Assembly: GCA_018242625.1 (NCBI GenBank)
Contig: JAFEBO010000001.1
Coordinates: forward strand, 1-64,000
Length of the DNA: 64,000 bases
Source: Planctomycetota bacterium
GTDB taxonomy: Bacteria > Planctomycetota > Phycisphaerae > Phycisphaerales > UBA1924
Reading direction: 5' to 3'
Position numbers and translations under genes: made by a program. Below the pieces are notes generated by a model, which saw only the letters and a program-made list of their open reading frames with translations, was not told the DNA's origin and made no database searches. Below are positions 9,996 to 20,261 of the stretch, in pieces. Position 1 is the first letter of the stretch. Each line of letters starts with the position of its first letter.

Positions 9996-11066
9996 ATGTC
10001 ACGCACGGAGGCAGACGACACATCCGGGGTGGGTGAAGCGGGCGGCGCGGCGGCTCCGCAGATCGACGCGTCGCTTTACCTGCATCCGCACACCCTGGCG
10101 CGACTTTCGAGCTTTGAGCTGCGGGCGAAGATGATCGTCGAGGGGCTCTCGAGCGGGCAGCACCGCTCGCCCTATCAGGGTTTTTCGGTCGAGTTTGCGC
10201 AGCACCGGCCGTACACGTCGGGGGACGATCTTCGGCACCTTGACTGGAAGGTGTTCGCGCGATCGGACAAGCTGCATCTCAAGCAGTACCAGCAGGAAAC
10301 GAACCTGGACCTGATCGTGATGGTCGACTGTTCGGGGTCGATGGCGTACGGCAGCCGCACGTTCGCGGATGCGTCGGGTGAGGGACGGACCAAGAGCCCG
10401 GACGGGCGGACGCACTGGAGCAAGTTCGACCACGCGACGGCGCTGGCGGCGGCACTCTCCTACATCACGCTGCGCCAGGGGGACCGGGTCGGGCTCGAGA
10501 TGTTTGACGAGGAAGTGAAGCTGATGCTGCGGCGTTCGAGCAGCCAGGGGACCTGGCGGCAGATCGTGAGCGCTCTGGCTTCGCACCCGGCGCACCGGAC
10601 GCATGTGGTCGTTTCGCCGGGCGACGATCCGTCGCCGCGCTCGAGCGATCTGCGTCGCGCGATCGACCAGACGCTCGGGCAGATCACCAACCGGTGCATC
10701 CTGGCGATTGTGAGCGATTTCTTCATGGATCTGGACATGGTGAGAGACGCGCTGGCACGAGCGCGGCACGCGCGAGCGGACGTGATGGCCTTTCAGGTCA
10801 TGGACCGTGCGGAGCTGGACTTTGCGATTCCTGATGCGGCGGGCGGGGTGCTCTTTGAGGGGCTCGAGGGAGAGTCGCTGCTCAAGATCGATCCGCGGGC
10901 GATCCGCGAGGCCTACCTGGAAGCGGTGCGGGCGCACAACACGCGGCTGCGGACGATGATGCTGGGAATGGGTTACGACTACGCGCTGGTGAACACGCAC
11001 GAGTTTCTTGGGCCGGCGCTGGCTGCCTTTGTCTCGCGCCGGAATGCACAGATCAAACGGCACTAG
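9996..11066 (+). CDS. DUF58 domain-containing protein
   Basis: First gene of a seven-gene operon. A 356-residue cytoplasmic protein with the DUF58 signature: FAQHRPYTSGDDLRHLDWKVFAR, followed by a vWA-like fold with a MIDAS-type DCSGSM (in the strand LDLIVMVDCSGSM) and a later Thr/Asp-containing loop. DUF58 proteins normally work with a MoxR AAA ATPase and with BatA-type membrane proteins in envelope stress or protein maturation. ATG 9996 is preferred because an AGGATGAGG precedes it; an ATG at 9987 is possible. The next gene begins 5 bases after the stop. Confidence 0.93.
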   Translation: MSRTEADDTSGVGEAGGAAAPQIDASLYLHPHTLARLSSFELRAKMIVEGLSSGQHRSPYQGFSVEFAQHRPYTSGDDLRHLDWKVFARSDKLHLKQYQQETNLDLIVMVDCSGSMAYGSRTFADASGEGRTKSPDGRTHWSKFDHATALAAALSYITLRQGDRVGLEMFDEEVKLMLRRSSSQGTWRQIVSALASHPAHRTHVVVSPGDDPSPRSSDLRRAIDQTLGQITNRCILAIVSDFFMDLDMVRDALARARHARADVMAFQVMDRAELDFAIPDAAGGVLFEGLEGESLLKIDPRAIREAYLEAVRAHNTRLRTMMLGMGYDYALVNTHEFLGPALAAFVSRRNAQIKRH

Positions 11067-11071
11067 TTTTC

Positions 11072-13321
11072 ATGACGTTTCTGAATCCAACCCTGGCCTT
11101 TGCAGCACTCGCGTGCGTTCTTGCGCCGGTGATCATCCACCTGCTGTTCCGGAGGCGCCGGCGGCCCGTGGAGTGGGGCGCGATGCGGTTCGTGCTGGAG
11201 GCGTTCCGGCGGCACCGCCGGCGCCTGCGGCTGGAGCAGATTCTGCTGCTTGCGGCGCGGACGCTTGCCGTCCTGCTGCTGGCCCTGGCGGTGGGCAGGC
11301 CGATGCTGTCCGGGACGACGCCGCTGGAATCCAGACGCCCCCGCGACCTGTTCATCCTGATCGACAACAGCGTCGTCTCGCAGGTCCGATCGGGGAACGG
11401 GACGGAGTTTGACGGCAACAAGAAGGCGGCGCTCCGCCTGCTCGATGAGCTGGACAGCACGCGGGGCGATCGCGCGGCGGTGATCGCCCTGGGTGCGCCG
11501 GCGGAGCGGCTGATCGCTCCGCCAACCAACGAACTCGGGGCTGCGAGGCGGGCGCTCGAGGCGCTCGAGCCGACGGACTCGGGCTTTGATCTGCGGGGCG
11601 CGCAGGCGATCGTTCGCGAGATCGGCGAGCCGACGGAATCGCGTGATGCGTCGGTGGCCATTCTCTCCCGCTTGCGGGCGGGCGCGGTCAATCTTCAATC
11701 GGAAGGGACAGGGGGCACGTCGGCGGGAAAGGGTCCGCCGATGCTGCTCACCCCGCCCGCGACGGAAGAGGCGGACAACTGCGCAATCGTGCAGATCGAA
11801 CCGCTGCGCTCGGTGCTGCTCAGGAATGGCGAGAACGCGCCCACGCAGCAGGCGCGTGTCACGCTCAAGCGTTCCGGGGCGTGGACCTCCAAGCCGGGAC
11901 AGGTGACGCTGCGGCTGCGGGCCGCTACCACGCACGATTCGACGCAGGAGCAGAGCTGGGACAAGACGCTGGTCCGATTTGCGCCCGGGCAGGAAACCTT
12001 GAGCGTGCTTGCGCCGGTTGCGGTGAGCAACGTGAAGGGTGAGGCGGGACCTGCGAGGCCGCTCTGGATCGAAGGACGCATCGATGAGGATGCGGTGCCC
12101 GGCGACAACGTCTTTCGAAGGCCGTGGAAGACGCGTGAGCAGGTGCGCGTGGTGCTGATCGCTCCGCAGGCAGCGCCGGGAACGGCCTCGGGCCCCGAGT
12201 CTTACTCGGCGGCGGACTGGTTTTCGCTGGCGCTCTCGCCGACAGCGGCGGGTGCGGGGATCGGGCTGGAGACTGAGAGCGAGCCGGTGCGGGTTTTGCG
12301 CGTGGATCCGGCTCATTTTTCTGCGGGCGATCTTGCCGCCGCGGATGCGGCGATCGTGACCCGGCCGGACCTTGTTGAAGCGGGCGCCTGGGCCATTCTG
12401 GCGAACTTCACGCAGAAGGGATCGCTGCTGGTGGTCACGCCGGCACCGCAGGCCGGGGCGCAGGTCTGGTGCGATGCCTTTACCAAGTCGCTCGGGCTTT
12501 CGTGGCAGTTTTCGCGGGAGAGCCGGGAGTGGTCCCCGCCGGCGGGGCTCGTGTCCGCAGAGATTGACCAGCCGCTCTTTGCTTCTCTGGGAGCCGAACT
12601 CGCGGACCTTGTGAAACCGGTGTCGGTTTTCCGGTCGCTGGGTGTGGAGCTCAAGGGCGAGGGGACGGCGGTGTTCCGAATCGGGGAGGAGAGTCCTTTC
12701 CTCGTTACGGCGCGAGCGGGCGGTGCGGGCTCGGGGCTCGTTGTGCTGTTTCTCTCGTCGCCCGAGCTGGCCTGGACGAACCTTCCGGCCATGCCGCTCA
12801 TGGTGCCGCTCGTGCAGGAGATCGTGAGGCAGGGCGTTGGCCTGGCGGCGGGACCGAGCACGGTTGTGGCGGGGAGTTCGCTCGACTCGCCGGATGAATT
12901 GCGGCGCGTGGAGCCGGCGGAGTCGGGCGCCGTGCTTGGGGCGGCACGCAATGCTTCTCTCTTGCGGAGGGTGGATGCCCGGGGCGCGACGCGCGAGCTG
13001 ATCGCGGTGAATCCCGATTCGCAGGCTTCGGACACGGGCGTGCAGCCAAAGGAGCGCCTGGCCGGGTACTTCAAGCAGACTTTTGGGCCGGGCGAGCTCG
13101 CCTGGATCGACACTTCTGACAAGCCCGCCAGCGTGGAAGGGCAGGGCCTGCTGCGGACACGGAACACGCCGCCGATCGACCTGCCGCTTCTGATCGCGGG
13201 CCTGGTGCTGCTGATTGCGGATGTTGCCATGTCGCGCTGGTTCAGCCATGCGGTGCGGGCGGAGACGCAGGCGGTCGCGGGGACGGTGAGGCCCGAGTCT
13301 CTTGCGGAGGCGGCGGCGTGA
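11072..13321 (+). CDS. BatA-like membrane protein
   Basis: A 749-residue membrane protein. The N-terminal BatA domain (PF07584 type) is obvious: a first helix at residues about 2-22 (LNPTLAFAALACVLAPVIIHLLF), an RRRRRP patch, a REQ/LRLEQ stretch and a second helix (LLLAARTLAVLLLALAV). A vWA-like domain follows, with LFILIDNSVVS in place of the MIDAS DxSxS, and a C-terminal helix (LLIAGLVLLIADVAM). The missing canonical MIDAS suggests a structural rather than metal-binding vWA. Its stop overlaps the GTG start of the next gene (GTGA). Confidence 0.9.
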   Translation: MTFLNPTLAFAALACVLAPVIIHLLFRRRRRPVEWGAMRFVLEAFRRHRRRLRLEQILLLAARTLAVLLLALAVGRPMLSGTTPLESRRPRDLFILIDNSVVSQVRSGNGTEFDGNKKAALRLLDELDSTRGDRAAVIALGAPAERLIAPPTNELGAARRALEALEPTDSGFDLRGAQAIVREIGEPTESRDASVAILSRLRAGAVNLQSEGTGGTSAGKGPPMLLTPPATEEADNCAIVQIEPLRSVLLRNGENAPTQQARVTLKRSGAWTSKPGQVTLRLRAATTHDSTQEQSWDKTLVRFAPGQETLSVLAPVAVSNVKGEAGPARPLWIEGRIDEDAVPGDNVFRRPWKTREQVRVVLIAPQAAPGTASGPESYSAADWFSLALSPTAAGAGIGLETESEPVRVLRVDPAHFSAGDLAAADAAIVTRPDLVEAGAWAILANFTQKGSLLVVTPAPQAGAQVWCDAFTKSLGLSWQFSRESREWSPPAGLVSAEIDQPLFASLGAELADLVKPVSVFRSLGVELKGEGTAVFRIGEESPFLVTARAGGAGSGLVVLFLSSPELAWTNLPAMPLMVPLVQEIVRQGVGLAAGPSTVVAGSSLDSPDELRRVEPAESGAVLGAARNASLLRRVDARGATRELIAVNPDSQASDTGVQPKERLAGYFKQTFGPGELAWIDTSDKPASVEGQGLLRTRNTPPIDLPLLIAGLVLLIADVAMSRWFSHAVRAETQAVAGTVRPESLAEAAA

Positions 13322-15672
13322 ACGAGCTGCTCACGAAACTGTTCTCGCTGAGAACGCTTCATCCGGGCGACGCCGGTGTGGCGCTCGAATGGGCGAGGCC
13401 GATCCCGGCGTGGGGCTGGCTGCTGGTGCTGGCGGCGGCCGGCGTGATCGCGACGCTTGGCTATCGGCGGCTGGAGGCATTGCCGGTGCGCCGGTTCGTG
13501 CTGGGGACCCTGCGTGCTCTGGCGCTCGTGCTGGTTGTGGTCATGATCTCGGGGCCGCGGCTTGCAAAGACAGAAGAAACGGTTGAGAAGGACTGGGTTG
13601 TGGTTCTTGCCGATCGGTCGGAATCGATGCTGGTGCGGGATGTGCAGGGAAAGGCGAGGGAGGAGCAGCTTCGCGCCGGGGTGGAAAGGGCGCGGAGTGT
13701 TCTGGAATCGCTCGAGCCCAAGCGCAACATACTTTGGCTCGGGTTTGACTCGCGTGCTTTCGACCTTGGGGGCGACGGGGCGGATCTGGGCAAGCCGTCC
13801 GGAACGCGCACGCTGATCGGCAGTTCGCTGGAGCAGGCGCTGCGTCGGGTGGCTGCCAAGCCGGTGAGCGGGATTGTGCTGCTCTCGGACGGGCGCAGCG
13901 CGGACGAACCGCCCCGCGCACTGGTGCGTCAGCTGCAGGCGCGGCAGATCCCCGTCTTCGGTGTGCCGCTGGGGAGCGATGTGCCGCCGGCGCATGTCGC
14001 GGTCAAAAGGATCACGGCCCCTTCGGTCGCCTTTGTGGGAGACTTTGTTCCGGTCACTGTGGATCTGGATGCGATCGGTTCGGCCGCTTCGCTTCGCGGA
14101 GCCAAGATCGACCTGGTGGACGAGGCGACGGGGAAGATCATCGACTCGCGACCGATCCCGGAACCTTCCGAAGGCAAGGAACAGTCGGCGGCCCGAACGC
14201 TGACGCTGCTCACCCGCCCGGGGACGGCGGAAGAGGCCAGGTGGATCGTGAGGCCGGTTCTGCCGGACGGTGCCGGGGCTCCGGGCGAAACGCATGACTC
14301 CACCGTGCGGCTGCGGGTCGTGGACCGGCCGATCCGGGTGGCGTTCTTTGATGGGTATCCGCGGTGGGAATACAGGTACCTCAAGAACCTTCTCCTGCGG
14401 GAACGCTCGATCCGCTCGAGCGCGCTTGTTCTTTCTTCGGACCGTAAGTACCTGCAGGAAGGAACCGATCCGCTGGCGACGATCCCCAGGACGCCCGAAG
14501 AGTGGCAGCCTTTCGATGTGATCGTGATGGGCGACGTGCGCTCGGAACTCTTCAGCACGGAACAGCTCACTCAGATCCGCGACCTGGTGGCGAACAAGGG
14601 GGCGGGGCTGCTTTGGATCGGCGGGCCCAACGCGACGCCGCAGACGTGGCGTGAGACGCCGCTCGCCGATCTCCTGCCATTCTCGTTTGACGATGCGCAG
14701 TCTGCTCCGCGAACGTTTGCGGAGAACGTGCTTGCCTCCCCCACCGCCGCGGCGGACCGGCTGGGCCTGATGAAACTGGGCGAAGAGCCGTCGGAGGGCT
14801 GGCCGCAATCGCTCTCGGATCCGCAGGCGGGGTGGAACGCTTTCCGTTATGCGCAGCTGATCGAGCCCCGGAGTCTGAAGCCCGCGGCGGAAGTTGTTGC
14901 GCTCGCCACGCCGGTCTCGGCGAGCATGGGGAGCGCGGCGTCCAAGCCGCTTGTCATCACCATGCGGTACGGGGCCGGGCGGGTGATGTACGTGGGAACC
15001 GATGAAGTCTGGCGATGGCGGTACGGTCGTGGCGAGACATTGCCGGAACGGTTCTGGCTGCCGCTCGTGCGGCTGCTGGCGCGTGAGAGCCTCTCGCGCA
15101 GCGGCCAGGCGGCGATTCTGGAAGCCTCGCCGGAGCGTGCTCTGGTGGATCAGCCGGTGCAGGTTTCGCTGCGGCTGATCGATCAGTCGCTGCTGGGCTC
15201 GCGACCGGAATCGATTGCGGTGCGGGTGCGTTCGAACAGTCCGGAGTCTCCGCAGGAGCAGACGCTCACGCTTCGGCCGACGCCGGGGGCCGGGGAGGAC
15301 AAGGTCGGGAACGGGCTGTACAGCGCGAGCTGGACATTTTCTGAAGCCGGGGACTACACCTTCCGTCCGGCCGACACGGCGCTCACGGGGCTTGGCATCA
15401 GCGCGGGCGTCGAGGTTCGGGACCGGGATGATGAACTGCGTGAGCCGGCGGCGGACCATGCGGCCCTTGAAGCCCTGAGCAAGGCGACCGGCGGCAAGAT
15501 CATCGCGGTTGAGGATCTTCGGCAGCTTGCAGACGCGCTGCCCAACCGGCAGGTCCGAACGGCGGGGGCGACCACGTTTGAGACGCTGTGGGACAAACCG
15601 ATCGTCTGGACGATTTTGCTGGTGCTGCTTTGCCTTGAGTGGATCGGGCGGAGGCTGGTACGGCTGGCGTGA
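13318..15672 (+). CDS. vWA / glutamine amidotransferase-like membrane protein
   Basis: A 784-residue protein with GTG start. Two N-terminal helices (about 24-45 and 58-78) are followed by a vWA domain opening VVLADRSESM (about residues 95-105, DxSxS kept) and, near residues 340-460, a class-I glutamine-amidotransferase-like domain (VAFFDGYPRWEYRYLKNLL onward, DVIVMGDV). A C-terminal helix lies at about 760-778. Such proteins are paired with DUF58/BatA genes in planctomycetes and Verrucomicrobia. No catalytic Cys triad of a real amidotransferase is evident, so the domain is probably non-enzymatic. Confidence 0.88.
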   Translation: MNELLTKLFSLRTLHPGDAGVALEWARPIPAWGWLLVLAAAGVIATLGYRRLEALPVRRFVLGTLRALALVLVVVMISGPRLAKTEETVEKDWVVVLADRSESMLVRDVQGKAREEQLRAGVERARSVLESLEPKRNILWLGFDSRAFDLGGDGADLGKPSGTRTLIGSSLEQALRRVAAKPVSGIVLLSDGRSADEPPRALVRQLQARQIPVFGVPLGSDVPPAHVAVKRITAPSVAFVGDFVPVTVDLDAIGSAASLRGAKIDLVDEATGKIIDSRPIPEPSEGKEQSAARTLTLLTRPGTAEEARWIVRPVLPDGAGAPGETHDSTVRLRVVDRPIRVAFFDGYPRWEYRYLKNLLLRERSIRSSALVLSSDRKYLQEGTDPLATIPRTPEEWQPFDVIVMGDVRSELFSTEQLTQIRDLVANKGAGLLWIGGPNATPQTWRETPLADLLPFSFDDAQSAPRTFAENVLASPTAAADRLGLMKLGEEPSEGWPQSLSDPQAGWNAFRYAQLIEPRSLKPAAEVVALATPVSASMGSAASKPLVITMRYGAGRVMYVGTDEVWRWRYGRGETLPERFWLPLVRLLARESLSRSGQAAILEASPERALVDQPVQVSLRLIDQSLLGSRPESIAVRVRSNSPESPQEQTLTLRPTPGAGEDKVGNGLYSASWTFSEAGDYTFRPADTALTGLGISAGVEVRDRDDELREPAADHAALEALSKATGGKIIAVEDLRQLADALPNRQVRTAGATTFETLWDKPIVWTILLVLLCLEWIGRRLVRLA

Positions 15673-15834
15673 GTCCAAATTGACCCCAAAGTTCAGAGCC
15701 GAGACCGCTTCTTTGACCCGCAAAGCCTGTATTCAACGTACAGTGTCAATGGAATCGGTTCGAGGAATCGGAAGGCTTCCAGGCCGGATCCTGGAGGCCC
15801 AGACTTCCGGGTCCGGAACGAGGTGGATCTGTCC

Positions 15835-18800
15835 ATGAGCCCCGACCGCGATGGAGCGACGAAGGAACGGGCAATTGAGCTGGCGCTCGCCCGGCTGAGG
15901 CTGCGGCTGAAGCTCTGGTTGACGCTTGATCGGGCGAGTCTGCTGATCGGGTCGGCTCTGCTGATCTGCATGGCGGCAGGAGTTGTGGACTACCTGGTGC
16001 GTATGCCGCGGCCGATGCGGCTGGGGCTGTGGATTGTCGGGCTGGGGCTGCTGATCGGGGCGGTGCGCAAGCTGCTCTTGCCGGCGGTGCGGTTCCGGCC
16101 GTCGCTCGCGGACCTTGCGCTGCGGGTGGAACAAACCGAGGCGGGTCGGGAGGCCGGGCTTCGCGATGTGCTGGCAGCCGGGCTGGAGTTTTCTGAAAAG
16201 AAGCGTGACGAGGCGCCCGCATCGCTGGATCAGCAGGTTTCGTTGATGGCGTCGGGGCTGCTGGGTCAATTCTCGCTTTCGCGGGCGGTGCGTCCGGCGG
16301 GCGGGGCTCGCAGGGGCATATTGACACTGCTGGCGGCGGTTGTGCCGCTCGCGGTGCTGGCATCGACCGCTCCGATGCTGACGCTGCTCGGGACGCGGCG
16401 GCTGCTTCTGCCGTGGGAAAACACGCAGTGGCCGAGCCGCACGGCCGTGCTCGATGCGACGGTGGCGCGGGCGCACCCGCTGGGGACGGCGTTGCCGCTG
16501 CGAGCGCTTCTTACACGAACCAACAAGGCGCCGGGGGAAACGAGGATCTGGGTGCGGTATCGGCTGCTCTCGGACGGAAAGCCCGGCGAGATCGAGAGCT
16601 CGCTCCTGACTTCGCAGGGGCAGCGGCACGACTCTGAAGTGTCGGGAGAGATCTATGAACGTCTGATCGATGCGAGGGCGCTGACGGAGCGCGCGGGGAC
16701 GGCATCGCCCGAAACAAGGCGGTCGTTGCAGTACTGGTTCGAGACGGCGGATGCGAGAACTGACGCCGGCGAGATCGACCTTGTCGAGCCGCCGGTGATC
16801 ACGGACGCGTCGATGACGATTACGCCTCCGGTGTACGCGAGGCTGCGGGGAGCGGACGGACCGGAGTTTGTCTCCGGGACGCGCGACCTCGGGGCCGGCA
16901 GGCCGGATATGCCGACGGTGGCCCCGATCCTTGCGGGCTCGCAAGTTCAGTTGCAGCTGTCGTTGAACAAGCCGGTGCCGCTGCCGGCATTGGAGAGTGA
17001 GTCGGCGAAGTTTGCGGAGAGTCTGCTGCAGGGTGCGTCGACGCCAGCGGGGCTGAAGGTATCGGCGGGCGAGAAGACGCTCACGCTCTCGTGGAAGGCG
17101 GAGGACTCGATGCGGTTTGCGGTCGTGCTGGAGGACGAGCGCGGCATCCGCAGCCCCGACCCGGCCGGGATTTCGCTCGTTGTCGTGCCCGATCGCTCAC
17201 CCAGCGTCAGCGTGATCGAGCCGACGCAGGATGAAACGATCCTCGCCAGCGCGGTGATCGATGCGACCGGAGAGGCCCGCGACGATCTGGCGCTGGCGCT
17301 GCTGACGCTCGAAGCCCGGGTGCTTGCGGCCAAAGCGGATTCGCCGGGGGCCCCGCCCGAGCCTCGGGGCCAGCCGCTGGAGATCGCCAAGTGGGAACCG
17401 ACACCGGACAGCGCGGAAAAGCTGGCGCGTGCCAAGGCCGTTCTTGAGGTTTCGACGCTCAGCGTCAAGCCCGGCGATGAGATTCACCTGATCGCGATCG
17501 CGCAGGACACGTACGCACTCGACGGGAAAACGCACGCGCCGGTGCTCTCGGCCCCCCGGAAGTTGCGGGTGATCGGCGAAGGCCAGTTCGTCGAGCAGAT
17601 CGTCGCGGAACTCGGAGCCCTTCGTGCCGCGGCGGTGCGTCTTGATCGGGATCAGCAGCAGTTGCAGCGAACGGCGCAGGAGCTGGACAAGGCCGGAGGG
17701 TCGGATCGAGCGGCAAGGCTGAAGAAGGAACAGGATTCTCTGACGCAGCGGCTCCGGCCTCCGGCGGCGCTCGCCAAGCGTCTTAAGGAGCGGGTGGAAC
17801 GCAACGCCCTGCCGGACCGGGCCGTGCGCCAGATGCTGGACGATGCGGGTTCGCTCCTTGATCAGGCCGCGGAAAGCTCCAAGGCCGCCACCGATTGGCT
17901 GCAGCGTGCCTCGAAGGACAACCCGGATTCGCCGGCCGATGCGGAAGCTTCGCGCGCGGCGAAGCAGTCTCAGTCGGAAGTGCGCGACGCCATCTCCAAG
18001 CTCGCTTCGATTCTCGATCAGGGGAAGGACGGCTGGGCGACGCGCCGTGAGATCGAGAAACTGCTGGAAGATCAGCGTCGGACGACGGAACAGACCCGCG
18101 AGTTCGCGAAGGTCACCGGCGGCAAGCGCGTGGCGGATTTGTCGCTGGAGCAGAAACGGACGCTGGACCGGATTGCGCAGGCGCAGCAGGACCTGGCCAA
18201 GCGTGCGCGTGCCGCGACGGACGCGCTCCAGGACCGGGCGGGCAAGGTGAAACCGCAGGACCCTGCGCAGGCGGAGGCGATGGAGAACGCCGCCGGCCAG
18301 TCGTCGCGGGATCAGCTTTCGGACACGATGCAGCAGGCGTCCAAGAGCGCCGGCGAAAACCAGACATCAACGGCGAATGACCTCCAGACGAAGGCGGAGG
18401 AAACGCTCAAGAGGATGATGGAGGAACTGGACAAGGGAAGCCAGAGGAAGGATGAGTCGCTGCGGCGGATGCTGGCGGACCTTGTGCAGCGGCTGGAAGA
18501 CCTGATGTCGCGTCAGTCGGAAGAAATCGCCCGGCTGGCGGACGCGTCCAAAGTGCCTGCCGGCGAGACCCTTGACGGGCTTCAGATCCGCCTCAACCAG
18601 GACACGATCGTCGTTTCGGAGAGCACGAAGAAGGCGGGCGCCGAGCTTGCGCCCGTCGGATCGCTCGTGGACGCTGGTGCCGGCGAGCAGGAGCAGGCGG
18701 TCAAGAGCCTGCGGCTCTCGCCCATCGACTCGCCCGGCGCCGATCGCAGGGAGAGGCTCGCGCTCGAGCACCTGACGCAGGCTCGCGACATGGCGAAGAA

Positions 18801-19563
18801 ACTGCGAGACGAATCGCAGAAAAGGGAAGAAGATCGCCAGCGGGAAGAACTGCGCAAGGCCTACCAGGACGCGCTCAACACGCAATTGGCAATTCGCGGC
18901 GATACTTCCGGCTTTGTCGGAAAAGAACTCTCCCGGCGCGACCGCGCTGCGGTCAGGAGCCTAGGCGACAAGCAGGACGAACTGCGGGGGTCGCTTGCGG
19001 AACTTCAGAAGAAGACCAAGGACCTGAGCGAAGAGGGCGTGTTCCGGTTCACACACCTGCGGATGGACACGCTCATGCAGCGGGCCGCGGTGGCGATGAA
19101 GGAGGGCGCGGCCACGTCGGCCGTTGACTCGGATCAGGGATCGGCGGCGACACTTCTGCGATCGCTCGTGGAAGCGCTGGGGAAGGACAAGGGCGAGGAC
19201 GATTTCCGCAACGCCGAGGGCGGTTCGGGCGGGGGCGGCGGCCAGCAGGGCGGAGACCGGCCCGTCATTCCGCCGATCGCCGAGCTCAAACTGCTTCGCT
19301 CGCTTCAGCAGGAGGCAGCCGCCGGAACGCGTGCTCTGCACGAATCGGAGAAGCCCGATCCGGCGCTCGTCGCGGACGTGGGCAACATGCAGAGAGAAAT
19401 CGCCCGTCAGGGGCAGGAGCTCGTGAAAAAGCTCGCGAAAAAGAAGAAGGAGCAGGACGGCCAAGCACCCAAGCCCGAAAAGGAAGATGATCCGGCCAAG
19501 CCCAACGGGGAAAAGCCGGGCGGGCCGGAGGACAAAGATGCCGGCAAGGAGCAGCGGCCATGA
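15835..19563 (+). CDS. Large coiled-coil membrane protein (DUF4175-like)
   Basis: A 1242-residue protein. Two helices near the N-terminus (about 30-55 and 65-80) and a third at about 157-176 anchor it; the extracytoplasmic part has Ig-like character, and from about residue 590 to the end it is a long, highly charged coiled coil (QQLQRTAQELDKA, KLLEDQRRTTEQTREF) ending in a Gly-rich loop and a Lys/Glu/Pro-rich tail. The layout matches DUF4175-type proteins found beside BatA/vWA genes. ATG 15835 is chosen with AGGTGG upstream; a GTG at 15823 is in frame. A 162-base gap precedes it; it overlaps the next gene by ATGA. Confidence 0.85.
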   Translation: MSPDRDGATKERAIELALARLRLRLKLWLTLDRASLLIGSALLICMAAGVVDYLVRMPRPMRLGLWIVGLGLLIGAVRKLLLPAVRFRPSLADLALRVEQTEAGREAGLRDVLAAGLEFSEKKRDEAPASLDQQVSLMASGLLGQFSLSRAVRPAGGARRGILTLLAAVVPLAVLASTAPMLTLLGTRRLLLPWENTQWPSRTAVLDATVARAHPLGTALPLRALLTRTNKAPGETRIWVRYRLLSDGKPGEIESSLLTSQGQRHDSEVSGEIYERLIDARALTERAGTASPETRRSLQYWFETADARTDAGEIDLVEPPVITDASMTITPPVYARLRGADGPEFVSGTRDLGAGRPDMPTVAPILAGSQVQLQLSLNKPVPLPALESESAKFAESLLQGASTPAGLKVSAGEKTLTLSWKAEDSMRFAVVLEDERGIRSPDPAGISLVVVPDRSPSVSVIEPTQDETILASAVIDATGEARDDLALALLTLEARVLAAKADSPGAPPEPRGQPLEIAKWEPTPDSAEKLARAKAVLEVSTLSVKPGDEIHLIAIAQDTYALDGKTHAPVLSAPRKLRVIGEGQFVEQIVAELGALRAAAVRLDRDQQQLQRTAQELDKAGGSDRAARLKKEQDSLTQRLRPPAALAKRLKERVERNALPDRAVRQMLDDAGSLLDQAAESSKAATDWLQRASKDNPDSPADAEASRAAKQSQSEVRDAISKLASILDQGKDGWATRREIEKLLEDQRRTTEQTREFAKVTGGKRVADLSLEQKRTLDRIAQAQQDLAKRARAATDALQDRAGKVKPQDPAQAEAMENAAGQSSRDQLSDTMQQASKSAGENQTSTANDLQTKAEETLKRMMEELDKGSQRKDESLRRMLADLVQRLEDLMSRQSEEIARLADASKVPAGETLDGLQIRLNQDTIVVSESTKKAGAELAPVGSLVDAGAGEQEQAVKSLRLSPIDSPGADRRERLALEHLTQARDMAKKLRDESQKREEDRQREELRKAYQDALNTQLAIRGDTSGFVGKELSRRDRAAVRSLGDKQDELRGSLAELQKKTKDLSEEGVFRFTHLRMDTLMQRAAVAMKEGAATSAVDSDQGSAATLLRSLVEALGKDKGEDDFRNAEGGSGGGGGQQGGDRPVIPPIAELKLLRSLQQEAAAGTRALHESEKPDPALVADVGNMQREIARQGQELVKKLAKKKKEQDGQAPKPEKEDDPAKPNGEKPGGPEDKDAGKEQRP

Positions 19564-20261
19564 ACAAGCTCGGATGCCTGCTGGCGAGCGCGATGCTTGT
19601 CTGTGCTGTTCACGGAGCGCCGGAGACTCGCCCGGCCGAACCGCCGCCGGCGCCCAAGCCTGCCAAGCCCGCCGAGCCGCTGCCTGATCTTGATTCGCTC
19701 CTTGGCACAAAGCCGGAGAAGAAGCCCGATCCCGCGAAGCCCGCGCCGGATAAGCCCGGGTCGACCGACACCACTCGGAAGGAACTGGACCGGCAGCTCT
19801 CGCTCAAGGAACAGGCGGATGAGTTTGCGAAGGCTGTGGCGTTGATGGATGAGACGGCGGACCGCGTCGAGAAAGAAAAAGACACCGGACTCGACACGCA
19901 GCGGCTCCAGGAGGACATCCTCACCCGCCTCGATCGGCTCATCAAGGCCGCGAAGAACAACCAGTCGAAACAGCAGCAACAGCAGCAGCAGTCGGACGGA
20001 AAAGATCAGAAGAACGAGAACATGAGGCAGCAATCGCAGGCGCAAAAGGCCAGCCAGAAGGCTGGCGAAAACGCCGATGGCCCGGCCCGTCAGGAGGGCC
20101 AATTGGGCTCACCGCCGCCCGCCGCGCCGGCGGCATGGGGCGACCTGCCGGCGCACGTGCGTGATTCGCTGATGCAGGGCTTCTCCGACCGGTTCAGCTC
20201 GATGTACCAGACATTGACCGAGACGTACTACCGCAAGCTCGCGGAAGAAAAGAAGAAATGA
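19560..20261 (+). CDS. Secreted Pro/Gln-rich hypothetical protein
   Basis: A 233-residue exported protein. It starts with a signal peptide (LGCLLASAMLVCAVHGAPE), then a Pro/Lys/Ala-rich linker, a coiled segment (ELDRQLSLKEQADEFAKAVALMDE) and a Gln-rich stretch that includes a run of seven Gln codons, ending in a short amphipathic helix domain (DSLMQGFSDRFSSMYQTLTETYYRKL). Overlapping start and stop codons on both sides place it inside the operon; it probably acts with the coiled-coil membrane protein before it. No known family recognised. Confidence 0.8.
   Translation: MNKLGCLLASAMLVCAVHGAPETRPAEPPPAPKPAKPAEPLPDLDSLLGTKPEKKPDPAKPAPDKPGSTDTTRKELDRQLSLKEQADEFAKAVALMDETADRVEKEKDTGLDTQRLQEDILTRLDRLIKAAKNNQSKQQQQQQQSDGKDQKNENMRQQSQAQKASQKAGENADGPARQEGQLGSPPPAAPAAWGDLPAHVRDSLMQGFSDRFSSMYQTLTETYYRKLAEEKKK

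Noticed and set aside
12313..15723. A long minus-strand open frame (over 1100 codons) opposite the BatA and vWA genes
   Set aside because: Basic, Arg/Pro/His-rich translation without structure, lying opposite a well-supported operon with overlapping starts.
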